NCBI GenBank assembly: GCA_964480945.1
Contig: CAYZRX010000001.1
Coordinates: 56,643 to 120,642 of the forward strand
DNA from: VGWB01 sp964480945
Lineage (GTDB): Bacteria; Bacteroidota; Ignavibacteria; UBA10030
Reading direction: 5' to 3'
DNA length: 64,000 nucleotides
The notes under the pieces are model-generated. The model saw only the letters and a list, made by a program, of their open reading frames with translations, had not been told where the DNA came from and ran no database searches. Shown here piece after piece: positions 36,638-44,649 of the stretch (position 1 is the first letter of the stretch; every line of letters begins with the position of its first letter). The position numbers and the translations under genes were made by a program.

Positions 36638-39511
36638 ATGTCTGAAGAGAAGCTCATCGTTAAGGGCGCGCGGGTCCACAATCTCAAGAACATCGATGTT
36701 GAGATGCCCCGTGATCGCTTCATCGTCATCACGGGCCTTTCCGGCTCGGGGAAGTCGAGCCTTGCGTTCGATACGATCTACGCCGAGGGGCAGCGTCGGT
36801 ATGTGGAGAGCCTGTCGGCCTACGCCCGCCAGTTCCTCGGATTGATGGAGCGCCCCGATGTCGATTATATCGAAGGCCTGAGCCCCTCCATCTCGATTGA
36901 GCAGAAGACGGTCAGCACGAACCCCCGCTCGACGGTCGGGACGGTGACGGAGATCTACGATTTTCTCCGCCTCCTGTTCGCACGCGTGGGCGTGCAATTC
37001 TGCTACAACTGCGGCCGGAAGGTCCAGCGGCAAACGGTCGATCAGATCATCAATTCCATCCTCCAATATCCGTCAGGCGCCAAACTCCAAATCCTGGCCC
37101 CCGTCATCAAGGGGCGCAAGGGGCACTATCGCGAGCTGTTCGAGCAAGTCTTGAAAGATGGCTTCGTACGGGTTCGAGTGGACGGCCAGGTGAAAGAGAT
37201 CAAAGAGGGGATGAAGGTCGACCGGTACAAGGTCCACAACATCGAGATCGTCGTCGATCGCATCGCGGTCAAGAAGGATGCTCGCTCGCGTATTGCGGAG
37301 TCGGTCGAGGTGGCGCTCCGGTACGGGAACGGAGCCCTTATTGTCAACGATGGCGAGAAGGACCAACTCTTCAGCAGTCACTACGCCTGTCACGTGTGCG
37401 GAATCAGCTACGAGGAGCCTGCTCCGAGCTCGTTCTCTTTCAATTCTCCGGCCGGTTCGTGCCCGGAGTGCGAAGGGCTCGGTGAGAAGAAGGCTTTCGA
37501 CCTCCGATTGATCATTCCGGATGAGAGCCTCAGCATCAACCGGGAGGGGCTCGCTCCGCTCGGCAAACCCCGTCCCACGTGGATGTTCAGTCAATTGAAG
37601 GCCGTAGCGAAGCGCTACGCGTTCGACTTCGATACGCCGCTGAGGAGCTTGCCGTCCCGCGCGAAGGAGGTGCTTCTCCAGGGCGCGGGGGATGAGAAAT
37701 TCGATATCGAGTATCTGCAGAGCAGCGGGAGGGCGGTCGTCTACAAGCATCGGTTCGGCGGGGTGCTGGATATGCTCAAGCGTTTCTACGATGAGACGAG
37801 CTCGAACAACATCCGCGAATGGGTCGAATCGTTCATGAGTACCTCCCGTTGCGAATCATGCGCGGGAGGGAGGCTGCGAAAGGAAAGTCTCGCCATCAAG
37901 CTCGAGGATGTCGCCAGCGGCAAGCTCTACAACATTCACGATGTTGTCTCGCTCTCGATTCGGGCTGCCCGGCAGTTCTTTGCAGCTTTGTCTCTTACCC
38001 CGCGGCAGACGGAGATCGCACGCCAGATTTTGAAGGAGATCGTTCAACGATTGGACTTTTTGCTCAACGTCGGACTGGATTACCTCACGCTCGATCGGTC
38101 GGCCCGCACACTTTCGGGAGGAGAGGGGCAGCGCATCCGTCTGGCGACCCAGATCGGCACTCAGCTCGTCGGCGTGCTGTACATCCTCGACGAGCCGAGC
38201 ATCGGTCTGCACCAGAGGGACAACATCAAGCTCATCCGTTCGCTGAAATCGTTGAGGGATCTCGGCAACACGATCATCGTCGTCGAGCACGACAAGGAGA
38301 CGATCCAGAGCGCCGACTATGTGATCGACCTTGGGCCCGGCGCGGGCGAGCACGGCGGGCATGTGGTAACGTACGGAAAACCGAATGAGTTGAAAATTCA
38401 AAATGAAAAGTTGAAGGTTAAGGGGAACGGATTCGGTGGGCAGTCGCATACGGCGCTCTACCTCAAGGGGAAGAAGAAGATCGAGGTACCGTCCGCACGA
38501 AGAGAGGGAAATGGGAAGTGGCTCGTCCTCTCCGGAGCTGCCGGCAACAATCTCAAGAAGATGACGGTCAAGATCCCGCTCGGCCGTTTCGTCTGCGTCA
38601 CCGGTGTGAGCGGTTCCGGCAAATCCACCCTTATCAACGAAACGCTCTATCCGATCCTCTCGAACAAATTCTACAAGACCAGGGCGGTACCGTTGCCGTA
38701 TCAATCCATCAAAGGACTCGATCAGATCGATAAGGTCATCGATATCGATCAATCCCCGATCGGCAGGACGCCGCGGTCGAATCCCTCGACCTACACCGGC
38801 GTCTTCACGCATATCCGCGATCTCTTCACCCAGCTGCCGGAAGCGAAGATTCGCGGCTACAAAGCGGGGCGATTCAGCTTCAACGTGAAGGGGGGCCGTT
38901 GTGAGGAATGTGAGGGAGACGGTGTCCGGAAGATCGAGATGAACTTCCTCCCGGACGTCTACGTGCTCTGCGATGTCTGCAAGGGGAAGCGGTACAATCG
39001 TGAGACGCTCGAGGTCCACTTCAAGGGGAAGTCCATCGCCGACGTGCTCGATATGACTGTCGAGGACGCGATGGGACTCTTCAGCGAGCAGCCGCGCATC
39101 CAACGGTATCTGCAGACGCTGCACGAGGTCGGCCTCGGCTACATCCGGCTGGGACAACAAGCGACCACGCTCTCCGGCGGTGAGGCGCAACGCGTCAAGC
39201 TCTCGACGGAGCTTTCGAAAGTAGGGACCGGAAAGACGCTCTATATTCTCGATGAACCGACGACGGGGCTGCACTTCGAGGACATCCGCATGCTCCTCTC
39301 CGTGCTCAACAAACTCGTCGACAAGGGGAACACCGTCATCGTCATCGAGCACAATCTGGATGTCGTTAAGACGGCCGACTGGATCATCGATTTGGGGCCC
39401 GAAGGTGGGGATGAAGGAGGGGAGATCGTTGCGGAGGGGATGCCGGAGGAGGTGGCAAAGCATCCGAGGTCATATACCGGCTTGTTCCTGAGAAGGGAAA
39501 TCAGCCCCTAG
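36638..39511 (+). CDS. uvrA: Excinuclease ABC subunit A
   Basis: UvrA finds bulky DNA lesions and loads UvrB. The 957-residue protein has two ABC ATPase halves with Walker A motifs GLSGSGKSSLAFDT (about 33-46) and GVSGSGKSTLINET, signatures LSGGEGQRI and LSGGEAQRVKLS, and zinc-binding cysteine sets including CHVCG/CPECEG and CEECEG/CDVCKG. It is complete. Residues about 584-595, in the linker between the halves, come from an AT-rich spacer word read in frame (LKIQNEKLKVKGN), which makes that loop atypical. Activity should be kept because the loop tolerates length change; that is inference. It follows the DUF58 gene by 39 bp. Confidence 0.98.
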   Translation: MSEEKLIVKGARVHNLKNIDVEMPRDRFIVITGLSGSGKSSLAFDTIYAEGQRRYVESLSAYARQFLGLMERPDVDYIEGLSPSISIEQKTVSTNPRSTVGTVTEIYDFLRLLFARVGVQFCYNCGRKVQRQTVDQIINSILQYPSGAKLQILAPVIKGRKGHYRELFEQVLKDGFVRVRVDGQVKEIKEGMKVDRYKVHNIEIVVDRIAVKKDARSRIAESVEVALRYGNGALIVNDGEKDQLFSSHYACHVCGISYEEPAPSSFSFNSPAGSCPECEGLGEKKAFDLRLIIPDESLSINREGLAPLGKPRPTWMFSQLKAVAKRYAFDFDTPLRSLPSRAKEVLLQGAGDEKFDIEYLQSSGRAVVYKHRFGGVLDMLKRFYDETSSNNIREWVESFMSTSRCESCAGGRLRKESLAIKLEDVASGKLYNIHDVVSLSIRAARQFFAALSLTPRQTEIARQILKEIVQRLDFLLNVGLDYLTLDRSARTLSGGEGQRIRLATQIGTQLVGVLYILDEPSIGLHQRDNIKLIRSLKSLRDLGNTIIVVEHDKETIQSADYVIDLGPGAGEHGGHVVTYGKPNELKIQNEKLKVKGNGFGGQSHTALYLKGKKKIEVPSARREGNGKWLVLSGAAGNNLKKMTVKIPLGRFVCVTGVSGSGKSTLINETLYPILSNKFYKTRAVPLPYQSIKGLDQIDKVIDIDQSPIGRTPRSNPSTYTGVFTHIRDLFTQLPEAKIRGYKAGRFSFNVKGGRCEECEGDGVRKIEMNFLPDVYVLCDVCKGKRYNRETLEVHFKGKSIADVLDMTVEDAMGLFSEQPRIQRYLQTLHEVGLGYIRLGQQATTLSGGEAQRVKLSTELSKVGTGKTLYILDEPTTGLHFEDIRMLLSVLNKLVDKGNTVIVIEHNLDVVKTADWIIDLGPEGGDEGGEIVAEGMPEEVAKHPRSYTGLFLRREISP
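38388..38422 (+). repeat. AT-rich spacer word inside uvrA
   Basis: This 35-base block (GAGTTGAAAATTCAAAATG and following) is AT-rich in a GC-rich gene. It has the character of intergenic filler repeats but keeps the uvrA frame open, replacing the end of the first ATPase half. Confidence 0.6.
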
Positions 39512-39575
39512 CACCGTATTCATATTCTGCAGGCCGTGTACCCCCTTTTTCCATTCCGCAACTGCCGATCTGCAA

Positions 39576-40214
39576 TCACCTCGAAACCCACTCGTTTCCC
39601 TTCACAAAGAACCGCCAGCGCTTCTCGCCTCCGTTCGTAACGCCAATCCGGGTGGAGCGTCCGATCCTCGATTCTGGGATCGTTTCGCCTTTTAGCAGAT
39701 AGATCGTGTTGCCGACCAAGTCTGTCCCGTTCTGCTCTCGCGAGATGCCGAACGCCTGGCAGAACTTCGCCGGGCCGTTCGTGAGGTTGAAGAGGAATTG
39801 GTGAGTGGTTTGCGCCAGAGGCGCATCCGCCTTCGGCGGAAATTGGTGAATGGTCGGGTGGTGGGTGGGGAATCGATTCTTCATCATCACTTCAATCCCC
39901 TTGATCGGCTCGACCGCGCGGATGAGCGCCGCCTCGCCGATCCCCTCTTTCCTCGTGACGACGTTCGCGCAGAAATGCATCCCGTAGGTGAAGTACACGT
40001 AAAGGTGGCCGCCCTTCGAGTACATCACCTCATTCCGCTTCGTCCTGCCCCGGAACGTGTGCGATGCCGGGTCGCCTTCGCGGTACGCTTCGGCTTCGAC
40101 GATCCTGCCGATAAGCCTTCGACCCCGATGTCGGCAGACGATGAATTTTCCAAGAAGGTCTCGTGCGACCTCGAGGGTTGGGCGGAGGTAGAAGGAGCGG
40201 GAAAGCTTGGACAT
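39576..40214 (-). CDS. mpg: 3-methyladenine DNA glycosylase (AAG/Mpg type) with repeat-encoded insert
   Basis: The enzyme excises alkylated purines. The 212 residues show ARDLLGKFIVC, the catalytic segment GRIVEAEAYREGDPASHTFRG with the catalytic Glu in EAEAY, MYSKGGHLYVYFTYGMHFCANVV and NGPAKFCQAFGI. Between MKNRF and LTNGPAKF, where the family has a short loop, about 25 residues (roughly 118-143) are encoded by a double-hairpin repeat also found near ruvC. The start at 40214 is inferred from the family; a longer frame upstream is made of spacer repeats. No ribosome site is seen. It converges on uvrA. Confidence 0.93.
   Translation of the reverse strand: MSKLSRSFYLRPTLEVARDLLGKFIVCRHRGRRLIGRIVEAEAYREGDPASHTFRGRTKRNEVMYSKGGHLYVYFTYGMHFCANVVTRKEGIGEAALIRAVEPIKGIEVMMKNRFPTHHPTIHQFPPKADAPLAQTTHQFLFNLTNGPAKFCQAFGISREQNGTDLVGNTIYLLKGETIPESRIGRSTRIGVTNGGEKRWRFFVKGNEWVSR
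39794..39853 (-). repeat. Double-hairpin repeat element, in frame inside mpg
   Basis: On the plus strand: GCGCC-aga-GGCGC (39812-39824), AT, then CCGCC-ttc-GGCGG (39827-39839), flanked by ATTGGTGA-TGG words on both sides. It matches the element at 43628-43680 almost throughout. Confidence 0.9.
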
Positions 40215-40250
40215 CGTTAGTTTTCGGTTGTCAATTGCCGATTGTCGATC
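40215..40250 (-). repeat. AT-rich spacer repeat upstream of mpg
   Basis: Words like CAATCGGCAATTGACAACCG occupy the place where the ribosome site of mpg would be. They resemble the spacer between nuoK and nuoL. Confidence 0.5.
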
Positions 40251-40403
40251 TGAGGGAGGTGAGGCCGAACGATCTGAGCCGCCTCCTGTGATCTTGAATG
40301 TAGAAGTTATTGGAGTGAGTTTCAATCACGAGCGCCGACCTCCCAACGCAGCCCTTTCGATCGAGCTTGTTTCTTTCTCTTTCGTCCTCTATTTTCCAGG
40401 AGC

Positions 40404-41168
40404 ATGAAACGGAAACTCAAATGGCGCCTCGAGTCGACCAGGAGTGAGATCCTCTACGAAGATGATCATCTCGTGGTCCTCAACAAGCCGGCAAATCTGC
40501 TCGTCCTGCCCGACCGATACAATGTGAAGCTCCCGAATCTCTACGGAATCTTTAGCGAAGAACTCGGCAAGATCTTCGTCGTCCATCGTCTCGACAAGGA
40601 GACGAGCGGTCTCATCGTCTTCGCAAAGACGGCAGAGGCGCACGCAGCTCTCAGTGAACAATTTGAGGGAAGGAGGGTGGAAAAGGTTTATGAAGCTCTC
40701 GTTGTCGGCGTCCCTGCGGATTCGGAGGGGACAATCGATCTCCCGCTTGGCGAAAGAACGCGCGACCGGGGGGTCGTTAAGGTGGATCGTAAGGCGGGAA
40801 AACGCTCGGTGACACGGTACAAGGTCCTCGAGCAGTTCAACGGCTTCGCGCACCTTGAGGCGCGGCCAGCGACCGGGCGGACGCATCAGATCCGCGTGCA
40901 TCTTCAGGCGATCGGAATGCCGATCCTTGCTGACAGGTTGTACGGAGATGGGAGGGGGTTCTATCTGTCGCGTGTCAAACCGGGCTACAAGATACAGGGG
41001 GAGGAGAAGCCGTTGCTCGACCGCGCCGCCCTGCACGCTGCTTCGATCTCCTTTGACCATCCCGCTACCGGGGAGCGCATGACGTTCTCAGCCCCGTTGC
41101 CCAAGGACATGAGTTCGGTCCTGAAATATCTCAGGAAATTTAAAGCGCTGGAGCCGTTAGCACATTAA
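40404..41168 (+). CDS. RluA family RNA pseudouridine synthase
   Basis: The 254-residue protein has the RluA catalytic motif VVHRLDKETSGLIVFAKT with the active-site aspartate, the N-terminal ILYEDDHLVVLNKPANLLV, and RPATGRTHQIRVHLQAIGMPILADRLYG. There is no S4 domain, so it is closest to the RluA/TruC branch. The target (23S rRNA or tRNA uridine) cannot be decided from sequence. It is transcribed toward ruvB and away from mpg. Confidence 0.93.
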   Translation: MKRKLKWRLESTRSEILYEDDHLVVLNKPANLLVLPDRYNVKLPNLYGIFSEELGKIFVVHRLDKETSGLIVFAKTAEAHAALSEQFEGRRVEKVYEALVVGVPADSEGTIDLPLGERTRDRGVVKVDRKAGKRSVTRYKVLEQFNGFAHLEARPATGRTHQIRVHLQAIGMPILADRLYGDGRGFYLSRVKPGYKIQGEEKPLLDRAALHAASISFDHPATGERMTFSAPLPKDMSSVLKYLRKFKALEPLAH

Positions 41169-41207
41169 AGCGGAAGGAGGAGGGCTTTTCTGGGCGACTG
41201 CGGTTAC

Positions 41208-42266
41208 TCAGAAGAGTGTCTCTTGGTCTGAAGGCTTCCGTGTGAGTCCGAAATGCTTGTAGGCGACGGCCGTTGCCTCGCGGCCTCGTGGCGTTCGCTT
41301 CAGAAACCCCTCCTGAATGAGGTAAGGTTCGTACACTTCCTCTATCGTCCCGGGCTCTTCACCCACCGCGACCGCGAGCGTGTTCAATCCCACCGGCCCT
41401 CCGCTGTACTTGTCGATGATGGCCCGCAGAATCCGCTTGTCCATTTCATCCAGCCCGTGGTCGTCGACTTCGAGCGCCCGAAGGGAGTACTGCGCAACCT
41501 CCTTCGTTACGACCCCACGATGGTCCGCGAGTTTGCGGTCCGCCTGAGCAAAATCCCGGCAGCGTTTCAAGAGGCGATTCGCGATGCGGGGGGTTCCCCG
41601 CGCGCGCCCGGCGATCTCTGCGGCAGCCTCGTCGGTTGTCCCTATCTCCAGGATCTTCGCCGATCGCCGCACAATCGTTCGCAGCTGATCGACGTTGTAG
41701 TAGTCGAGTCGGTTGGAGATGCCGAAGCGCGAGCGCAGGGGGGCGCTGAGAAGGCCGGCCCGCGTGGTTGCACCCACTAGCGTGAAGGGCTCAAGATTGA
41801 GCGAGATCGTCTTCGCGCCGGGCCCGCTGTCGATGATGATGTCGACGCGGAATTCCTCCATCGCTGAGTAGAGGTACTCTTCGATCTTTACCGGCACCCG
41901 GTGGATCTCATCGATGAACAGCACCTCCCCCTTCTCGAGCGAAGTCAAAATCCCCGCGAGGTCCCCCGGTTTCTCCAGCGCAGGTCCGGACGTGACCTTG
42001 ATTCCAACGCCCATCTCGTTCGCGATGATGAACGCCAGCGTCGTTTTGCCCAGACCGGGCGGTCCAGTCAGGAGAACGTGATCGAGAGGTTCGTTCCGGC
42101 CCTTTGCCGCAGAGATGAAGATCCGGAGGTTGTCGACGATCTTCCCCTGTCCGACGAACTCCTCGAGTCGGGCCGGACGGAGCGTCTGATCGAGCTCCAG
42201 TTCATTGTCGAGTCGCTCGGGCGATGTGAACCCGCGATCTCGTTCGCTTGCGTCCGTTTTCTTCAT
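41208..42266 (-). CDS. ruvB: Holliday junction branch migration ATPase
   Basis: RuvB is the motor of the RuvABC resolvase system. The 352 residues show LRPARLEEFVGQGKIVDNL, Walker A LLTGPPGLGKTTLAF, Walker B LFIDEIHRV, VGATTRAGLLSAPLRSRFGI with the arginine finger, and a C-terminal winged helix with GPVGLNTLAVAVGEEPGTIEEVYEPYLIQEGFLKRTPRGR. The ATG at 42266 is preferred to a TTG at 42284. The gap to ruvA is 94 bp. Confidence 0.97.
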   Translation of the reverse strand: MKKTDASERDRGFTSPERLDNELELDQTLRPARLEEFVGQGKIVDNLRIFISAAKGRNEPLDHVLLTGPPGLGKTTLAFIIANEMGVGIKVTSGPALEKPGDLAGILTSLEKGEVLFIDEIHRVPVKIEEYLYSAMEEFRVDIIIDSGPGAKTISLNLEPFTLVGATTRAGLLSAPLRSRFGISNRLDYYNVDQLRTIVRRSAKILEIGTTDEAAAEIAGRARGTPRIANRLLKRCRDFAQADRKLADHRGVVTKEVAQYSLRALEVDDHGLDEMDKRILRAIIDKYSGGPVGLNTLAVAVGEEPGTIEEVYEPYLIQEGFLKRTPRGREATAVAYKHFGLTRKPSDQETLF

Positions 42267-42360
42267 ACGGCGACAAAGTACCAAGAAGGGGAGTGACTTT
42301 CAACCGCGCTAAAGCAGAGCGAAGATGGCTTCGGACTGTCCTCGAAGGGGGAATTCGGGT

Positions 42361-42972
42361 TCATCTCGGGCTTGTGTATCGAAGTGCTCTCTTGATGAGA
42401 TCCTGAAGTGAGATCCCGGTTCCTGCGGACTCATTCAATACCTGGCGTATGGCTTTCTCCGCAACCTGACGGTTGTAGCCGAGCGAGGTGAGGGCGAGGA
42501 GGGCCTCCTGCCGAATTCCCGCCTCCTGGTCCGCCGGGCCCATCGCAGCAGACGACACCTGCTCCGCCAATTTGCCGACCTTGTCGCGCAGTTCGATGAT
42601 GAGCCGCTCTGCGGTCTTCTTGCCCACGCCCGGGATCGCAGTGAGGGCGGCGAGGTCTCCCTTCGCGATATGCGATTTCATGTCAGCGACCGAGATGCCC
42701 GAGAGTATCCCTTGGGCGATCTTCGGCCCGATTCCGCTCACGGAAATGAGCAGCTTGAACAGGAATCGTTCCTCCTCGGTTGCGAAGCCGTAGAGCTGGA
42801 GTGCGTCCTCGCGCACGTGAAGGTAGGTGAAGAGCGTGACGTGGGCGTTGAGATCCCCGAGTTTCTCAAACGTCGAGAGAGGGATAAGGACGCCGTAGCC
42901 GACTCCATTCACATCGACGAGGATTTCCGTCGGCGTCTTGACTCTCAGAATGCCGCTCAATGAGGCGATCAT
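42361..42972 (-). CDS. ruvA: Holliday junction DNA-binding protein
   Basis: RuvA binds the four-way junction as a tetramer and loads RuvB. The 203 residues begin MIASLSGILRVKTPTEILVDVNGVGYGV (OB fold), followed by the helix-hairpin-helix pair SVSGIGPKIAQGILS and AIPGVGKKTAERLIIELRDK, then a linker and domain III ending LIKRALRYTS. The ATG overlaps the ruvC stop by 4 bp, so the two are coupled. Confidence 0.97.
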   Translation of the reverse strand: MIASLSGILRVKTPTEILVDVNGVGYGVLIPLSTFEKLGDLNAHVTLFTYLHVREDALQLYGFATEEERFLFKLLISVSGIGPKIAQGILSGISVADMKSHIAKGDLAALTAIPGVGKKTAERLIIELRDKVGKLAEQVSSAAMGPADQEAGIRQEALLALTSLGYNRQVAEKAIRQVLNESAGTGISLQDLIKRALRYTSPR

Positions 42973-43541
42973 CGGGACTTCCTGATACGTTCGGGATGTG
43001 ATTCAATGAACGACTTCCAGTCGGCCATGGTCTTCTTTGAACCGGGTTTCCCCTTGTGAGACTTGCCATCCCCGTGGCTTCGCTGGTAGTGACAGATGGC
43101 GACGGCCAGCGCATCTGTTGCATCATAGTATTTTGGAGGGGCTTTGAGCTTCAGGATGGACTGCACCATATAACTGACCTGCTCTTTTGAGGCTCCCCCG
43201 TTTCCAACGACGGCCCGCTTAACCTCTCGGGGTGAGTACTCCGCCGTCGGGATTTCGCGGTTCACGGCTGCCAGAATGGAAACGCCGCGGGCGTGACCGA
43301 GCTTCATGGCGGACTGTGCGTTCTTGCCGTAGAACGCCGTCTCAATGGCAAACTCGTCGGGGTGGAACCGATCGATCACCCTGCACAGTGTCGCGTAGAT
43401 AGCTCTCAGACGGAGAGGCATCCTCTGATCGCCCCGGTTCTTGACGACGTCGAACTCAAGCACCTTCAACTTGCCGCTCTTGGCTTCGATGACTCCATAT
43501 CCGGTCGTGAGAGTTCCGGGGTCGACGCCGAGAATGATCAT
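42969..43541 (-). CDS. ruvC: Holliday junction resolvase
   Basis: RuvC cuts the junction. The 190 residues contain the catalytic acids of the RNase-H fold: D in ILGVDPGTLTTGYGV, E in FAIETAFYGKNAQSAMKLGHARG, and the C-terminal YDATDALAVAICHYQRS. I start at the ATG at 43541 (MIILGVDPG), the normal family start. The frame stays open for 25 more codons through a 15-bp tandem repeat that encodes NHSPI units; that extension is probably not translated but is not excluded. No ribosome site stands before 43541. Confidence 0.95.
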   Translation of the reverse strand: MIILGVDPGTLTTGYGVIEAKSGKLKVLEFDVVKNRGDQRMPLRLRAIYATLCRVIDRFHPDEFAIETAFYGKNAQSAMKLGHARGVSILAAVNREIPTAEYSPREVKRAVVGNGGASKEQVSYMVQSILKLKAPPKYYDATDALAVAICHYQRSHGDGKSHKGKPGSKKTMADWKSFIESHPERIRKSR

Positions 43542-43543
43542 CT

Positions 43544-43616
43544 GGTTAATTGGTGAATGGTCAATTGGTGAGTGGTTGATTGGTGAATGGTTAATTGGTG
43601 AGTGGTTAGTTGGCAA
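43544..43616 (-). repeat. 15-bp tandem repeat directly upstream of ruvC
   Basis: Copies of ATTGGTGAxTGGTxA (plus strand) start at 43549, 43564, 43579 and 43594, with a partial one at 43609. The period is a multiple of three, so no frame is broken. The same ATTGGTGA-TGG word flanks the double-hairpin elements. Confidence 0.92.
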
Positions 43617-43627
43617 AAGCTAAACTG

Positions 43628-43680
43628 ATGAATGGTTTGGGCCAAAGGCCCATCCGCCTCCGGCGGAAATTGGTGAGTGG
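43628..43680 (-). repeat. Double-hairpin repeat element, intergenic copy
   Basis: Plus strand: GGGCC-aaa-GGCCC (43639-43651), AT, CCGCC-tcc-GGCGG (43654-43666), flanked by GAATGG and ATTGGTGAGTGG. Compared with the copy in mpg, the first stem differs at one pair (C-G against G-C) on both sides. Confidence 0.9.
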
Positions 43681-43719
43681 CGTATACGTCAGTTTGAGGA
43701 TTTTGAGCCTCATAGCCAA

Positions 43720-43767
43720 TTAACTAATTAACTAGTTAACCAGTTAACGAGTTGACTCGTCAACCAG
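43720..43767. repeat. 8-bp degenerate tandem repeat between ruvC and yebC
   Basis: Six successive 8-base units: TTAACTAA, TTAACTAG, TTAACCAG, TTAACGAG, TTGACTCG and TCAACCAG. They end 16 bp after the yebC stop codon. Confidence 0.85.
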
Positions 43768-43783
43768 ACAGCCCTTCACTCTC

Positions 43784-44536
43784 TCATCCCGCGCTGAAGC
43801 TCGCCATAACGCTTTCGTCGATATCGAAGTTGCTGTACACGTGTTGGACATCATCGTGCTCTTCCAGAGCTTCCATGAGCTTCAGGAGGACCTCCGCGTC
43901 TTTTCCTTCCACCTTCACCGTATTTTCGGGGATCATCTGGAGCTCGGCGTGCTCCATCGGAATTTCCCGTTGCTCGACGGCCTTCTTGACGGCTTCGAAC
44001 GACTCCGGCGTCGTCGTGATCACGTAATGCTCCTCCTCGGTTGTCATGTCGTCAGCGCCAGCTTCCAGAATGATCTCCAGGAGGACGTCTTCGGCTACTT
44101 TGTTCTTCGGAACCGTGATCTGACCTTTCTTATGGAACTGGTACGCCACCGCGCCGGTCGCGGCGAGCTTTCCGTGATTGCGATCCAACACGTGGCGAAG
44201 TTCCGAAACGGTGCGTGTCTTATTGTCCGTCACCGTCTCGACCAATATCGCGGCGCCTCCGGGACCGTAGATCTCGTAAGTCACATCTTCGTACGCCATT
44301 CCCGGCAGCTCGCCTGTGCCCTTCATGATCGCCCGCTTGATATTGTCCGCAGGCATGTTGTTGGCTTTCGCCTTCTCGATCGCAAGGCGAAGCCGGGGGT
44401 TTCCGCCCGGATCGCCGCCGCTGAGCCGGGCAGCAATTGTAATCTCCTTGATGATCTGGGTGAACATCTTGCCGCGCCGTGCATCCGTGACGGCCTTCTT
44501 GCGGCGGATCTGATGCCATTTTGAATGACCAGACAT
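43784..44536 (-). CDS. yebC: YebC/PmpR family transcription or translation regulator
   Basis: The 250 residues begin with the family signature MSGHSKWHQIRRKKAVTDARRGKMF and continue with RLRLAIEKAKANNMPADNIKRAI, YEIYGPGGAAILVETVTDNKTRTVSELRH and GAVAYQFHKKG. YebC proteins have been described as DNA-binding regulators and, more recently, as factors that help ribosomes through difficult sequences; the sequence does not decide. Association with ruvC is common in many bacteria. The gene is complete. Confidence 0.95.
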   Translation of the reverse strand: MSGHSKWHQIRRKKAVTDARRGKMFTQIIKEITIAARLSGGDPGGNPRLRLAIEKAKANNMPADNIKRAIMKGTGELPGMAYEDVTYEIYGPGGAAILVETVTDNKTRTVSELRHVLDRNHGKLAATGAVAYQFHKKGQITVPKNKVAEDVLLEIILEAGADDMTTEEEHYVITTTPESFEAVKKAVEQREIPMEHAELQMIPENTVKVEGKDAEVLLKLMEALEEHDDVQHVYSNFDIDESVMASFSAG

Positions 44537-44649
44537 GGGCGTCGCCTTTTTCGAAAAGTGAAACGTGATAAGATGTGAAACCTGCGACGGTAACTTCCCC
44601 GATCTTCCTGATTACTATTTGTATGCCTTATCCCTCAGCTCTTCAGAAC

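Noticed and set aside
37856..39463. 535-residue open frame opposite uvrA
   Set aside because: Antisense shadow; UvrA motifs on the plus strand explain the region fully.
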